From Gliomastix tumulicola (lineage: Eukaryota; Ascomycota; Sordariomycetes; Hypocreales; Bionectriaceae): DNA of 64,000 nt. Shown in pieces: positions 45,514-56,232 of this stretch. The translations under genes and the position numbers were made by a program. Position 1 is the stretch's first letter. The number at the start of each line of letters is the position of its first letter. The DNA is taken from positions 3,693,289 to 3,757,288 of the forward strand of contig BCHX01000003.1 in the NCBI GenBank assembly GCA_001599755.1, in the 5' to 3' direction. The notes beneath the pieces are model-generated. The model was not told the DNA's origin, did not search any database, and saw only the letters and a list, made by a program, of their open reading frames with translations.

Positions 45514-46724
45514 GCTGTGAGAGTTGCGTTTGAGTTGTTGGTTGTTCTTGAGGTACAGAAAGCTGCGCGCAAAGCTCCAAGGAGCTTAGCAGATTTGCAT
45601 GCCCGACAGCTCGGTAGAGTGGTTTGAGAGTATCGGATTGCGGCGGGTCGTAGCTTCGATGAAGCTAGCTCGGTCGTTACAGGACAGAGTCGGCTTGTCC
45701 GTCGAGCTGGTGACTGTCGCGAATTATAATATACCGAGGTCCAGTAGCAGATATATCCAGGTCGAAGATGGGCGCACAGTCAGAGCTCGGGCAAGACGTT
45801 TGGTAAGGATGAGGTCCAGAGGCCGCGACAGCTACAGGCAGCTACCAGCAAGAGCTGCCAGCACCACCCAGAACAGGCGAGAAATTATGGGTCGGGTATG
45901 ACTGCCGACCAATGAGGACCCACCGTCGCAGGCAGTGACAGGGGGGGTTGGGGCCTCAGTGCTCTCAATGAAGTCATGCACCGTCGAATTGCCTCGTTTC
46001 GCTCCGGACCCCGAGAATATCGAGCCAGACGGCGCGAAGGTCTCGGTTTGAACAGCGCGTGCAATTTTAGTTGTTTGGAAGCGGTCGCGGCTTCCCTCGT
46101 CGGCTCTAAAGCCCGCGCATCCAATGCTGTCATCCCCAACCAAGAGGATGCCTCAGGATTTGTAATCACGTGATGTTTCGCTGACCAGCCCGCTGGTCGG
46201 AATCGGTGCGCCTGGAGGTACACAGAAGTATCCCAGTACGCGACCAACATTTGTCTGGACGGGCAATGGCGCGCATCGGCAGGCCGCACATGCATAAAAA
46301 CACGAATGTGACTGAACAATAGAATTCCAATCGTATTGATACAGTCATAGGGCCAATGCAGGGCCGCCATTGTGCTTTTTTCGTCTATTGAATGCCCGCT
46401 GTAAAGTAACTGAGCCAGTGATTGTAGTGCCACCTCCAGAGGCATTCCCCAGGGAAAAGCCCGCTTTAGGCAAGACCCAGATATCCTAAACCTCAACCTC
46501 ACCCCATGGAGACACGCCTGGACGGCTTCGACGTGATCCATCAAAGCATCCCCAAACCGGCGTCCAGCATCGCGGAACCACGGGCCCCATCTCTATGAAC
46601 GTCGCTCTTTCTTCTAATGTCACTTTGAGCCCGCCAAACACCCTCGTTACGGCCCGACGCGAGCGCATATCCTTGCGCATGGCGACAGGCGCCATCTTGT
46701 CGCTTTCATCGCCACGGGCCCAAG
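45514..46724. other. Divergent intergenic region between VanZ-like and SPT7 genes
   Basis: About 1.2 kb. A 219-codon minus frame (45885-46544) has no recognisable domain and is not called. The region should contain both promoters. Confidence 0.5.
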
Positions 46725-49700
46725 ATGCCGTTTACTAATGGTCAGGCAAGCTGGCCGCCTTCCTCCTTGCAGCACTCGACGAGCAGCGCAAGTTTGAACC
46801 ACGTTGACGATGCGCCGGCGCGGAATTCGAATGGCTCGGCCATCCTGATGCCTGAGGCATCCACCGACCCCGAAGACGAGACCCGTCGCGCCCTATTCGC
46901 CGACTTATATCGGAAAACAGAGGATAGAATCGCTCTGCTGTTCGGGGACGATGGCGGTTACAATCGCGACGCGCTCAGCGCCCTCCGGCAGTCCGGTCCG
47001 GCGCTCGCCGCGGGAACTCCGGTTACGCTGCCGCCCGCCACCGATCACACCCCTATAAAGGAGCCGCCTCCGAAGAGGGCCAAGAGAACCATTGACGAAG
47101 ACGACTACGACGATGACGATGACGAGGAGGACGAAGATGAACCGCTTCCGAAGGCCATGCCGCCCAAGATGTCGAATGCGAACGTCACCGGCGCCCTCCC
47201 TTCCCCTTCCAAGTCCGGAAGTTCTCCAGTGCAGTCGGTCAACTCCCCCGGCAAACTTCCCGATAAAGGCAGTACGCAGGATGGGTCGCAAAGCCAAGAG
47301 AAACCCGGCGAGGATGGTATCCGGTCGCTGGAGGATGTTCGCAAGGTAACGGAAGACGCCGCTCGGAGGAGTTTCCACACCATCATCTACACATTAGAGA
47401 ACGACCGCGCGGCCATGGTCGAGCAGCAACAGCTGGAAGACTCGGAAAAGCAGCTGCAGGCTGAGATGGACCACAACGGGCAGTCGAATACCTCCGGCCA
47501 ACAGGGGACCACCCAAGGCTCCCTAAGTAGTGCCAATCTTGGCGCGTCCAGCCTGACCTTGAAGCATCTGATTGCAAGGATAGACGCGAAGCGCGAACAG
47601 GTCAGCGCGTCAGATGCCGAGCTTCGGCTGTTGATGAACGAGGTTAGGAAAAACAGGAGCAAATGGGCCAGCGAAGAGAACGTCAACCAGGAAGAGCTCT
47701 ACGAGGCTCTAGAGAAGGTGTTGACCGAACTCAAGGCTCATACTGAGTACTCAACTCCGTTCCTCGCCAAGGTCAACAAGAGAGACGCGCCAGACTACCA
47801 CAATTGTGAGTTGAGCACAAAGGCTCCATTGGACAGTTCCGATCTAATATCCCACAGTCATCAAAACCCCCATGGACCTTGGTCTCATGACCAAGAAGCT
47901 CAAGTCATTAACCTACAAGTCCAAGACGGACTTTGTCACGGACTTGAATCTGATATGGGACAACTGCCTCAAGTATAATCAGGAGATGACGCATCCGCTG
48001 CGAAGGATGGCCAATGGCATGAGGAAAGAGGCTGAGAAGCTGATCCCCCTCATTCCCGACCTGATTATCCGTTCAAGAGCCGAGGTAGAGGCTGAAGAGC
48101 GACGCAAGCAGAATGGTGGCGAGGATGATGGCGGCGAAGACTCCGACGATGAGCCGATAATGTCGTCTCGCGGACGAGGTACAGGCGCCAAAGGTGCAAG
48201 CAAAGCGAGGAAGGCGCCAAATGACCAGAAAGAGGACACGCCAGCCGTGGATCAGAAGCCTCTCCTCCAAGTCAATGGCCTCCTAGGCAAGCACGGTAGA
48301 GAGGACTCCGAGGCGTTGGATGGGAGCAACGGCTTTGCCACACCCCCCATCGGCGGGTCCAATACACCTGGACTAAACGGGACGTCAGGCTTAGCCAGCC
48401 AGGGCGATGCCATGGATGTTGACGGCCCAACCACTCTGAACGGCATGGCTCTGAGCCAGGCGTTTGGAGAGGTTGCAGAGCAAGCGTTCGAAGACGAAGA
48501 ATACAAGATCTGGAAGCAGAGCACCAAAAAGGATCGAGCTTTGGTGGCGAGGGAACGCAACTTCCTCTTCAAGGACAACAAGCTGAACCCGGATGCTGGA
48601 GCCGCTCTGCGCACGAAATCAGCGATGCGACGGTTTGTCAAGCATCAACTTGAGGTTGATTCTCATGGCGCGGAGCCAGACACCGCCGCCGATCCCTCTG
48701 CAACGACGGCCAAAGAGCAGGCAAGCAAGCCATCGGAAACGCTGGCCGAGGGCATTGCCGAGGAGACCGAGGTCGAGAGGGTTCTGCCGGACTACTACGA
48801 GGCTCTCAGCAATATTCCGGACATCACACCCAAGTTCAGGTGGATTGAGGATGGAGAAGGATGTGTTATCAATCAGCACGAGGGCTTCCTCAGGACGATA
48901 CCTCAAGGCCTCTTTGTAGCGCCAAAGAGTCGTCTGGCTAAGAAGATTGATGACAACATCCACCAGATCCAGGAGACTCGAAAGCTATCGAGCAAGATCG
49001 CTGTCATCAAGCAGATGCAGATTCAAACTCAGGTATGTGGACCACGACAACCCAATCTTTCTCAGACATTGCTAACATCTTGATAGGTTTATGCCAACCA
49101 GTTTCCCAAGTACACCTCGGAGCCATTCGTGGAGCGTGATATCGATCCACACTTCATTGCTGACAACGGTCCGATGATGGCTGCCGAAACGTGCAAGGGT
49201 GCTCTCAAGCGCTCCATTACCAAGATCTTGTATCATGCCGGCTTCGAGGAAACACAACCCTCTGCCATGGATGCCCTCACCGGGATAGTGGGGGACTACT
49301 TCCAGAAACTCGTGCGGACATTCGGCGTGTACCAGGATGCCGAGAAGAAGGCGGTGCAGACTCCACAGGGCGTCCAGGTCCAGCCCAGGTTCACGCCCGA
49401 GGAGGTTGTCCTGCACACCCTCGAGGAGAGCGGCCACAACTTGGAGAGCCTTGACACGTACCTTAAGGAGGATCTCGATCGTCACAGCACCAAGATCAGC
49501 ACGCTGCATGACAGGATGAAGATGCACCTGACGGACCTCCTGCGGCCCGCTCTCGCCGGTGACGCTGGAGGCGACGGTGCCGGCGCCTTTAAGGACGGTG
49601 CCGACACGTTCGTCAGCGGCGACTTTGCGGACGATCTCGGCGAGGACTTCTTCGGCTTCCGCGCCCTCGGCCTGGACGGCGAGCTCGGCGGCGCTCTGGG

Positions 49701-50268
49701 CGTGCCCTTCCACCTCCTGCAGAGCCGCGTCAGGAACCAGTACCAGATGCAGTCGCAGACCTCTGGTACCATCTCGGCGGATGTCTTCGACGCGCTGGAC
49801 TCCCTGCAGGCCGTCACGCGCGACACCATCCAGGGCGAGATCGGACTGGTCAAGAACTTCTTCCTGGCGAAGCTACACGCTAATGGCGATCAGCCTCTGG
49901 TCGAGGATGAGGATCTGCCAGTCAAGCAGAGGAAACCGCGTCCGCGGCTCGGCGCAAGCGGAAAGATCGTATCGGCGCAGAAGCGGCCGCCCAAGGAGCA
50001 GCTCGCCCTCGCCAAGAAGAAGAAGAAGATGGAGGCCGCCGCCGCCGAGGCCAGGCGCAACGCCGAGAACGCTGGACAGGCCAACACCACCCCCAGCAAG
50101 AAGAAGTCCATGCCTGGTCTGGCCAACGGTGTGCCTCCCAATCCTGCCGTGCTTGCCCTCGCGCCGTCCATGGAGCGCACCGACAGCATCCAGAGCGGTG
50201 GTGCCAGCCAGACGGACAAGGACGAAGGCGTGAGCAGCATGATGAGCCCCGAGAGCATCGCACACTAG
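46725..50268 (+). CDS. SPT7: SAGA complex subunit SPT7 (bromodomain and histone fold)
   Basis: Three exons (46725-47805, 47858-49032, 49087-50268) give 1145 residues. SPT7 is a structural subunit of the SAGA histone acetyltransferase coactivator and pairs with SPT3/ADA1-type histone-fold partners. An acidic stretch with a KRAKR nuclear signal lies at about 115-140. The bromodomain (about 325-425) is split by the 52-base intron and contains EYSTPFLAKVNKRDAPDYHN, then FIKTPMDLGLMTKKL and the acetyl-lysine-site region LIWDNCLKYNQ. The middle has EYKIWKQSTKKDRALVARER. The histone-fold region (about 785-850) reads CKGALKRSITKILYHAGFEE and MDALTGIVGDYFQKLVRTFG. The C-terminal part includes DDLGEDFFGFRALGLDGELG and a Lys-rich tail. 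The architecture matches SPT7 well. Confidence 0.95.
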
Positions 50269-51723
50269 GAGTCGTCCGGCCCAAGGCGACGACGAGTGGT
50301 CCGACTTTTGCGAGCAGCGAATCCCGCTCGCATCCGCAACGTGAACAAACGACGAAATCACGAAACCTAAGCCAAAACCACGAGTCAATTTCAGGAAACA
50401 GCAGAGGATATCCACGCTTTGGATGAAGCCGACGTTATGAAGAGTTGGAACTAGTATTGGCTGTCCAGGCATAAACCCCGTCCTCCGTATCATGATTTTT
50501 GCCTCATTTGTGTACTATCCCATCCTCAAATCCTTTCCTTTCCTTTTTTTCCCCCAAACCTCTTTCAGCTATACCCTGTCTTCTCTTGCTTTTTTTGCCA
50601 TTCCTTCTTATGTGTCTATAACTGCCAATACCAGTATCATTTTTGCATTACCCAACAATAGGATTCCACGAAGTCCTATCTCTTTCTCTTCTTCTTCTTT
50701 ACCAACTCCTTTTTTTTCTTTCCTATTCTTGCTTTTCCCCTTTTTTTTCTTTTTTTTTCTTGTCCGAACTCCCGGCGTTGCAGGATACGGCATCGGCAGC
50801 TCTCTTCGGACAATTGGCGTCAAGGAGAGAGAAAAAAAACCAAAGACCAGCGAAAACGCGGCACGCATATAAACAGGCTTTTTTTTCCTCTCTATATATA
50901 CAAAAACCATTCTTGGTCACCCCCCGTTTCAAAATACTCCGGTTCGAAAAGGGAGGAAGGAGGTGGCGCGCGCGCGCGCGTTGAGAAACACACACGAGCT
51001 TTTGGGCTCGCAGCAGATCAGGGGCGGAAAGCGAGTGAGATGGTTTACGGATTCGGCAGGCGTTGTTTATGTATGAGGAGGAAGGGGGGGAAAGGGGTTG
51101 ACGATTGAAAGAGACGGAGGTGAAGAGGTTGTGACTCGTGAAAGGGTGCTGGGACGCAGAGATTGGAGGAGACCAGCTTTTTTGTATTGCGCTTCCCTCC
51201 CGTCTAATAAATCCGCCCATTCTTTATTACGCCTCGTGTCTCCTCACATGCATCTCACATACTACTATAAAGATGCTGTAGAGTGAGTGATATGTCACGT
51301 AGGCACACAGTGTAAGGTAGTCTTCAGGTTGAATTGCTTATATTTATCCGAATCACCCAACTCCCTCCCAGATCGCGGTGGATATTTTGATTCAGTTTTT
51401 CTCTGCGCCTATGGAAGAAAATGAGAAAGAGAAAAAAAACGAAATAGAAACCATCATCATGCATTGTTGAACATTTTTGTTGTGCCATCATCCATTCATG
51501 TTAAATTTTGTGTGTTTGACCCGTGCCGACCCATTTCTGATGAAAGTCTGGGTCCCATGCATTTCTGTTGCGTTCCCGTACCCAAGTTGCTTTTTTGATT
51601 GTTGAAAAAGTGTTACATCGTCTGTTGAGAGCGTTTTGATATCAAGAGCGGGAAAAAGAGTATGACAAAGGGAAGGGGTAGGAGGGGCTAAAGAAAAACC
51701 AGCATCCGGAGTGAGAGAGACAC
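50269..51723. other. Convergent 3' region
   Basis: 1.45 kb between SPT7 and SHMT stop codons. Long T- and TC-rich tracts occupy 50520-50770, and a short CG repeat lies at 50966-50980. No gene is supported; likely two 3' untranslated regions and a terminator zone. Confidence 0.6.
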
Positions 51724-53243
51724 TTAGATACCGGCATCGAGACGCCAGCCCTCGACGGGGAGAGGGAAGGCGCTGGTCCAGGCGGAGATCTCCTTGCGGA
51801 GCTCGTTGATGCGGGGGACGTCGCCGCCGGCGACCTTGGCCTTGAAGTCCTTGAGCTTGTTGGCCTCCTTGGGCAGGGCGGCCTGGACCTCCTTGCAGAT
51901 CTTGATGGACTCGTCAATGTAGCCGGCGACGCGCTCAAAGTCCTTCTCGCCGAAGCCGCGGGAGGACATGGCGGGGGTGCCGATGCGAATACCACAGGGG
52001 GTGAGGGCGGACTTGTCGCCGGGGATGGAGTTCTTGTTGCAGGCGATGTTGATCTGCTCGAGGACGGCCTCGACGCGGGCGCCGTCGAGGCTGTGCTGGC
52101 GGAGGTCGACGAGGACCATGTGGGAGTCGGTGCCGTCGGCGACGAGCTTGTGGCCGAGTTCCTTGAACTTGTTCTCGAGGGCCTTGGCGTTGGCGATGAC
52201 GTTCTGCTGGTAGGCCTTGAACTCGGGCGTCTGGGCCTGCTTGAGGGCGACGGCGAGGGCGGTGATGGTGTGGTTGTGGGGGCCGCCCTGGTGGCCGGGG
52301 AAGACGGAGAAGTTGATGGGGCCCTCGAGGTCGTAGAGCGTCTCCTTGCCCTTGGCATCGACGGAGCGGACGCCCTTGCGGAAGAAGATCATGGCGCCGC
52401 GGGGGCCACGGAGCGACTTGTGGGTGGTGGTGGTGACAATGTCGGCGTAGAGGAAGGGGGAGGGGATGACCTCGGCGGCGATGAGGCCGGAGATGTGGGC
52501 CATGTCGACAACGAGATAGGCACCGACGAGGTCGGCAATCTTGCGCATGCGCTCGTAGTCAATCAGACGGCAGTAGGCAGAGGTGCCGGCGACGAGGACC
52601 TTGGGGCGGTAGAGGACGACGTTCTTCTCGAGCTGCTCGTAGTCGATGATGCCGGTCTCGAGGTTGACGCGGTAGGGCATGGTCTCGAAGTAGGTAGAGA
52701 CGGCCGAGATCTTGCGCTGGGGCGTCTGGTAGCCGTGGGACAAGTGACCGCCGTGGGGGAGGTCAAGGCCCATGAGGCGGCCGTGGGGAGGCATGATGGC
52801 CTGGTAGACCTGGAGGTTGGCCGGGCTGCCAGAGAGGCACTGGACGTTGACACCCCATTTCTCGGAGTCGACGTGGAAGGCAGCGAGGGCACGGCGCTGG
52901 CAGAGGAGCTCGATCTGGTCGATGTGCTGGTTGCCGCCGTAGTAGCGGGCGCCGGGGTAGCCCTCGGAGTACTTGTTGGACATGGGCGAGCCGAGGGCAT
53001 CGAAGACGGCGCGCGAGGTGATGTTCTCAGAGGCGATGAGCACGATGGACTCGCGCTGGCGCTGGATCTCGGCGGTCATGATCTCAGCGACCTCGGGGTC
53101 GGAGTCGAGGAGGCTCTTCTCGAGCATCTGTGGGCGGTCATTGTTAGCATTCGTGAGGTTTTGGAGGCAAAGAATTGGCTCGTTGTACGCACCTCCTTGT
53201 GGGAAGCCGAGAGGGCATAGTCAGAGTTGAGAGTAGAACCCAT
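51724..53243 (-). CDS. SHM2: Serine hydroxymethyltransferase, cytosolic form
   Basis: Two exons (53243-53193, 53127-51724; 65-base intron) give 484 residues, normal for eukaryotic SHMT. This PLP enzyme converts serine and tetrahydrofolate to glycine and methylene-tetrahydrofolate. Visible blocks are IASENITSRAVFDALGSPMS, KYSEGYPGARYYGGN, MGLDLPHGGHLSHGY, the PLP-binding Asp/His in VVDMAHISGLIA and the Schiff-base Lys in TTTTHKSLRGPRGA (about Lys254). The N-terminus (MGSTLNSDYALSASHKE) is short and not presequence-like, so the cytosolic isoform is expected. Codon use is strongly biased to C/G third positions, as in highly expressed genes. This bias also creates long spurious antisense frames here. 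Confidence 0.97.
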
Positions 53244-54038
53244 GGTGACGATGGAGGGGTGATGCGGGGGAGGGGTAAGAAGTTCTGAAGGTTACACTGG
53301 AGGCAGCTTGTGATACCCAGAGAAGAGGAGAGATGGTGTGAAGGGAAAAGAGAAGCTTGGTGTAGAAAGAGAGGAAGGATTAAGGGCGGAGGAGGAGAAG
53401 AGTCAAATAGAGGAGCGCGGGAAGAAAAAATTGTCGAGCTGTCTGGACGAGTGTCAATCGTCGAAGCGAAATCGGTGTGGATCGGAGGGACCTTGCCGTT
53501 AACCTGGAGCTAAATTGGTGGGGCAGGATGTATGAGTACTTGGTTTACCAGCCCTCATCCACACCAATATGTGTAGCTCTACCTGCCCCTCCATTCTATA
53601 GCAGGGTCTAGAGCAGAGCTGCCCCCAAAAATTGACTCGACACCTTTGACCGCCTTCAGTAAATTCTGCCTGTCACTGTTCTACTATTCTTTCTGGAAAT
53701 GACATAAGCCAGTTGATTAGGAGAATTGAATACTACATATAAAAGTCAATTACTACTTAATATGGAATTGGGAGCCGTTCGAAAGGGCTTGGTGAAGAGG
53801 GATTGATGAGTTGGAATATTCACCCTCATGGCGGGGGACGTCTGTAGGGTAGCTAGTAGATCGCTGCAGCTGCCGTCGTATGAGACGTCAGGCATTATTC
53901 AGCACGCAACCTCATTGTAAGCCTCACCGGTGACAACCTGGCCTTATACCATTCCTCAGTGGTCAATCTTGTACGATATTCATAGTGTGTGAGCTCCAGC
54001 CGCCTCTCCCGCCTCCTGAGAGGTAATCAATCTTCGTC
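53244..54038. promoter_or_regulatory. Divergent promoter region of SHMT and ferric-reductase-like genes
   Basis: 795 bases between the two starts. The SHMT leader is purine-rich. One TGACTC half-site like that of the CPC-1/GCN4 regulator occurs at about 53633. No firm assignment is made. Confidence 0.4.
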
Positions 54039-55754
54039 ATGGGCTGGCCGTACGAGTTCGTCACCCTCAACGACGAGCAGAAGCACCTCCGTCGCGAATC
54101 CCTCGACTTCTACGCCGCCCTCGCCCACTACTCCCTCGTCGTGCCCCTCGTGGCCGTGATACTCGCCAAGCTCCTCAGGATCGGCCTCCGCAACCTCCCC
54201 GGCGGCGGGCAGGATGACAGCAGCGGCGGCGTGTACCAGCGCGTGCCGGGCTCCCCCATCGTCAAGGCGCACGGCGGCCGCGTCGGCAGCCGGCTCGCGG
54301 TGACACGGCGCAAGTTCACGTGGTGGATGGGCGACGACGTGGTGCTCTTCGGGCAGGTCTGGGGCCAGCGGGACGAGTGGGTTCTGGGGTCGGTCTGGCT
54401 GCTGTGGCTGCTGACGCTGTCCGTCGTCGGGACCGGCAAGGACTTCCTCCACCTGACGAAGCGCCTCGGCCTCGTCGCCGTCTCGCAGCTGCCCGTCCAG
54501 TACATCCTCGCCCTCAAGGCCGTCAGCCCGCTCGCGCTCGCGCTCGACACCTCCCACGAGCACCTCAACCGCTACCACCGCGTGCTCGGCCGCCTCGTCT
54601 ACGGCCTGCTCGTCCTGCACGTGGTGCTCTACAACGTCTTCTTCCTCGCCTCGGGCCTCTGGGTCGCGCGCTTCTTCGCGCCCGTCGTCTTCGTGGGCGT
54701 CGTGGCCTCATTCCTCATGCACGCGCTCACGGGCACGGCCATGCGGTCCGTCCGTCGGTGGTCGTACCGTGTCTTCTTCGTCACGCATCTTGTTGCTGCG
54801 CTGGCCGTGCCGCCGCTCATCTTCTTCCATGCGCCGTCGGCCAGGCTGTACCTCATCGAGTCCGTGGTCGTGTTCATCATTGATCTCGCCGTCCGCAAGA
54901 CAACCGCCGTGACCACGCCAGCAACCCTCGAGGCCATCCCCGGCACCGACCTCGTCCGCCTCACAGCCACCCTTCCCGCAGCCAAGACAGCCCGCTACCG
55001 TCTCCGTCCCGCCTCCCACGTCTACCTCAGCGTGCCCCCCGAAGGCCGGCCCAACGCAAACCCGGCGTCCCCGGCCCACTTCATCTTCGACTTCCTCTAC
55101 AACCCCTTCACCGTTGCCTCAACCTCAGCCTCCGACGCCATCTCCCTCGTCTTTCGCCGCAACACTGGCCCCATGACCTCCCACCTCTCCTCCTCTGCCG
55201 GTGAGAGCGCCCCCAAGCTCCCGCTCACCATCGAAGGTCCCTACGGCGCCGCAAGTCTCTCCTTCCCGTCCTTCCTGACCGGCGCCGGTGGCCCTCCGCA
55301 CCGCGTCCTGCTCTTCGCCGGCGGTGTCGGCGCAACCTTCATCCTCCCAATCTACAACACGCTTCTCGCAGACTACCCGGCCTCCAAAGTGAGATTTATC
55401 TGGGCTATCCGCGCCGCTGCCGACGCAACCTGGGCCGTCAGTCTCAACGAAAGCAACGGATCCTCACTCCTCGACGACGACAACGTGCAGCTGTTCCTCA
55501 CAGGGGACATGGGGACGACTACCTCGCCTGCCAGCGGCAGTGGAATCGAGCTGGGGGATCTGCGCCGAGGAAGCACCAGGAGACCAGACATCCGCAAGAT
55601 CGTAGACGACACGTTCCGCCTAGGCCAGGGTGAGACCGTCGCCGTCCTTGTCTGCGGTCCAACAGAGATGGCCCGGGATGTCAGGAACGCCGTGCGGCCT
55701 TGGGTTATGAAAGGTCGTAATGTATGGTTTCATGACGAAGCATTTGGATGGTGA
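54039..55754 (+). CDS. Ferric reductase / NADPH-oxidase-like transmembrane protein
   Basis: A single exon of 571 residues. These flavocytochromes carry electrons from NAD(P)H through FAD and two hemes across a membrane to iron or oxygen. After a first N-terminal membrane segment, the ferric-reductase domain has the two heme-ligand pairs at the classical spacing: His180/His194 (YHRVLGRLVYGLLVLH) and His250/His264 (THLVAALAVPPLIFFH). The FAD-binding motif usually written HPFT reads NPFT here (Asn355). The NADPH part has EGPYGAA, LLFAGGVGATFILP and VLVCGPTEMARDVR, ending in FHDEAFGW. No signal peptide is seen, so an internal membrane such as the ER (as for yeast AIM14/YNO1) is as likely as the cell surface. 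The 571-residue length is short for plasma-membrane FREs. Confidence 0.9.
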   Translation: MGWPYEFVTLNDEQKHLRRESLDFYAALAHYSLVVPLVAVILAKLLRIGLRNLPGGGQDDSSGGVYQRVPGSPIVKAHGGRVGSRLAVTRRKFTWWMGDDVVLFGQVWGQRDEWVLGSVWLLWLLTLSVVGTGKDFLHLTKRLGLVAVSQLPVQYILALKAVSPLALALDTSHEHLNRYHRVLGRLVYGLLVLHVVLYNVFFLASGLWVARFFAPVVFVGVVASFLMHALTGTAMRSVRRWSYRVFFVTHLVAALAVPPLIFFHAPSARLYLIESVVVFIIDLAVRKTTAVTTPATLEAIPGTDLVRLTATLPAAKTARYRLRPASHVYLSVPPEGRPNANPASPAHFIFDFLYNPFTVASTSASDAISLVFRRNTGPMTSHLSSSAGESAPKLPLTIEGPYGAASLSFPSFLTGAGGPPHRVLLFAGGVGATFILPIYNTLLADYPASKVRFIWAIRAAADATWAVSLNESNGSSLLDDDNVQLFLTGDMGTTTSPASGSGIELGDLRRGSTRRPDIRKIVDDTFRLGQGETVAVLVCGPTEMARDVRNAVRPWVMKGRNVWFHDEAFGW

Positions 55755-56232
55755 TTCAATCCTTTCACACATTTCTGTTTCAAGAGAACACAAGCGCACG
55801 ATATGATACAAGTAGAGACTTCAAGATTTTTAGCTACTTTAATAGATATACAATCCTATCTAGCGACTCTGCGTCGCCTCTATACATACAGTCGGTCTAA
55901 TGTCTATATGGCCTCGCTTCATCAGCCACTGAATGAAGAAACGCCCCCAAGCTACGTATGCTGCTTTTGATTTTGCCTTAGCTTCTTCATGTGCCCCGAG
56001 TACTAGTAGCTATGGCCCGAATAAGAAAAAAAAACTTTCCTCCAATTTGACACCAGCGCAGAATCGTAATCCGAGCCACCAAGTGATAAAAAGATTATGT
56101 CCGTTTAAGACATATTCGGAAACTGATTTGTCCGTACCCACCGAAAATGAATGCAAAGCAACCTTGATAGACCTTGAGATGAATATGAAAGAGATGGTCA
56201 AATAGCCGATGGAGCGGAGAGAATTCTCATCA
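55755..56232. other. Convergent 3' region
   Basis: About 480 AT-rich bases between the ferric-reductase-like gene and NAB3-like gene. No gene is seen. Confidence 0.6.

Noticed and set aside
44849..45580. Unspliced 243-residue version of the VanZ-like protein
   Set aside because: The GT-AG intron at 45433-45488 joins a short exon exactly to the first membrane helix; the unspliced N-terminus is not family-like.
45885..46544. 219-codon minus-strand frame in the VanZ-like/SPT7 intergenic region
   Set aside because: No domain or conserved motif, and overlapping frames on the other strand are equally open.
52093..53220. 375-codon plus-strand frame antisense to SHMT
   Set aside because: It mirrors the C/G-ending codons of SHMT, is Val/Glu/Gly/Asp-rich and has no family motif. 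Highly biased genes create such antisense frames.
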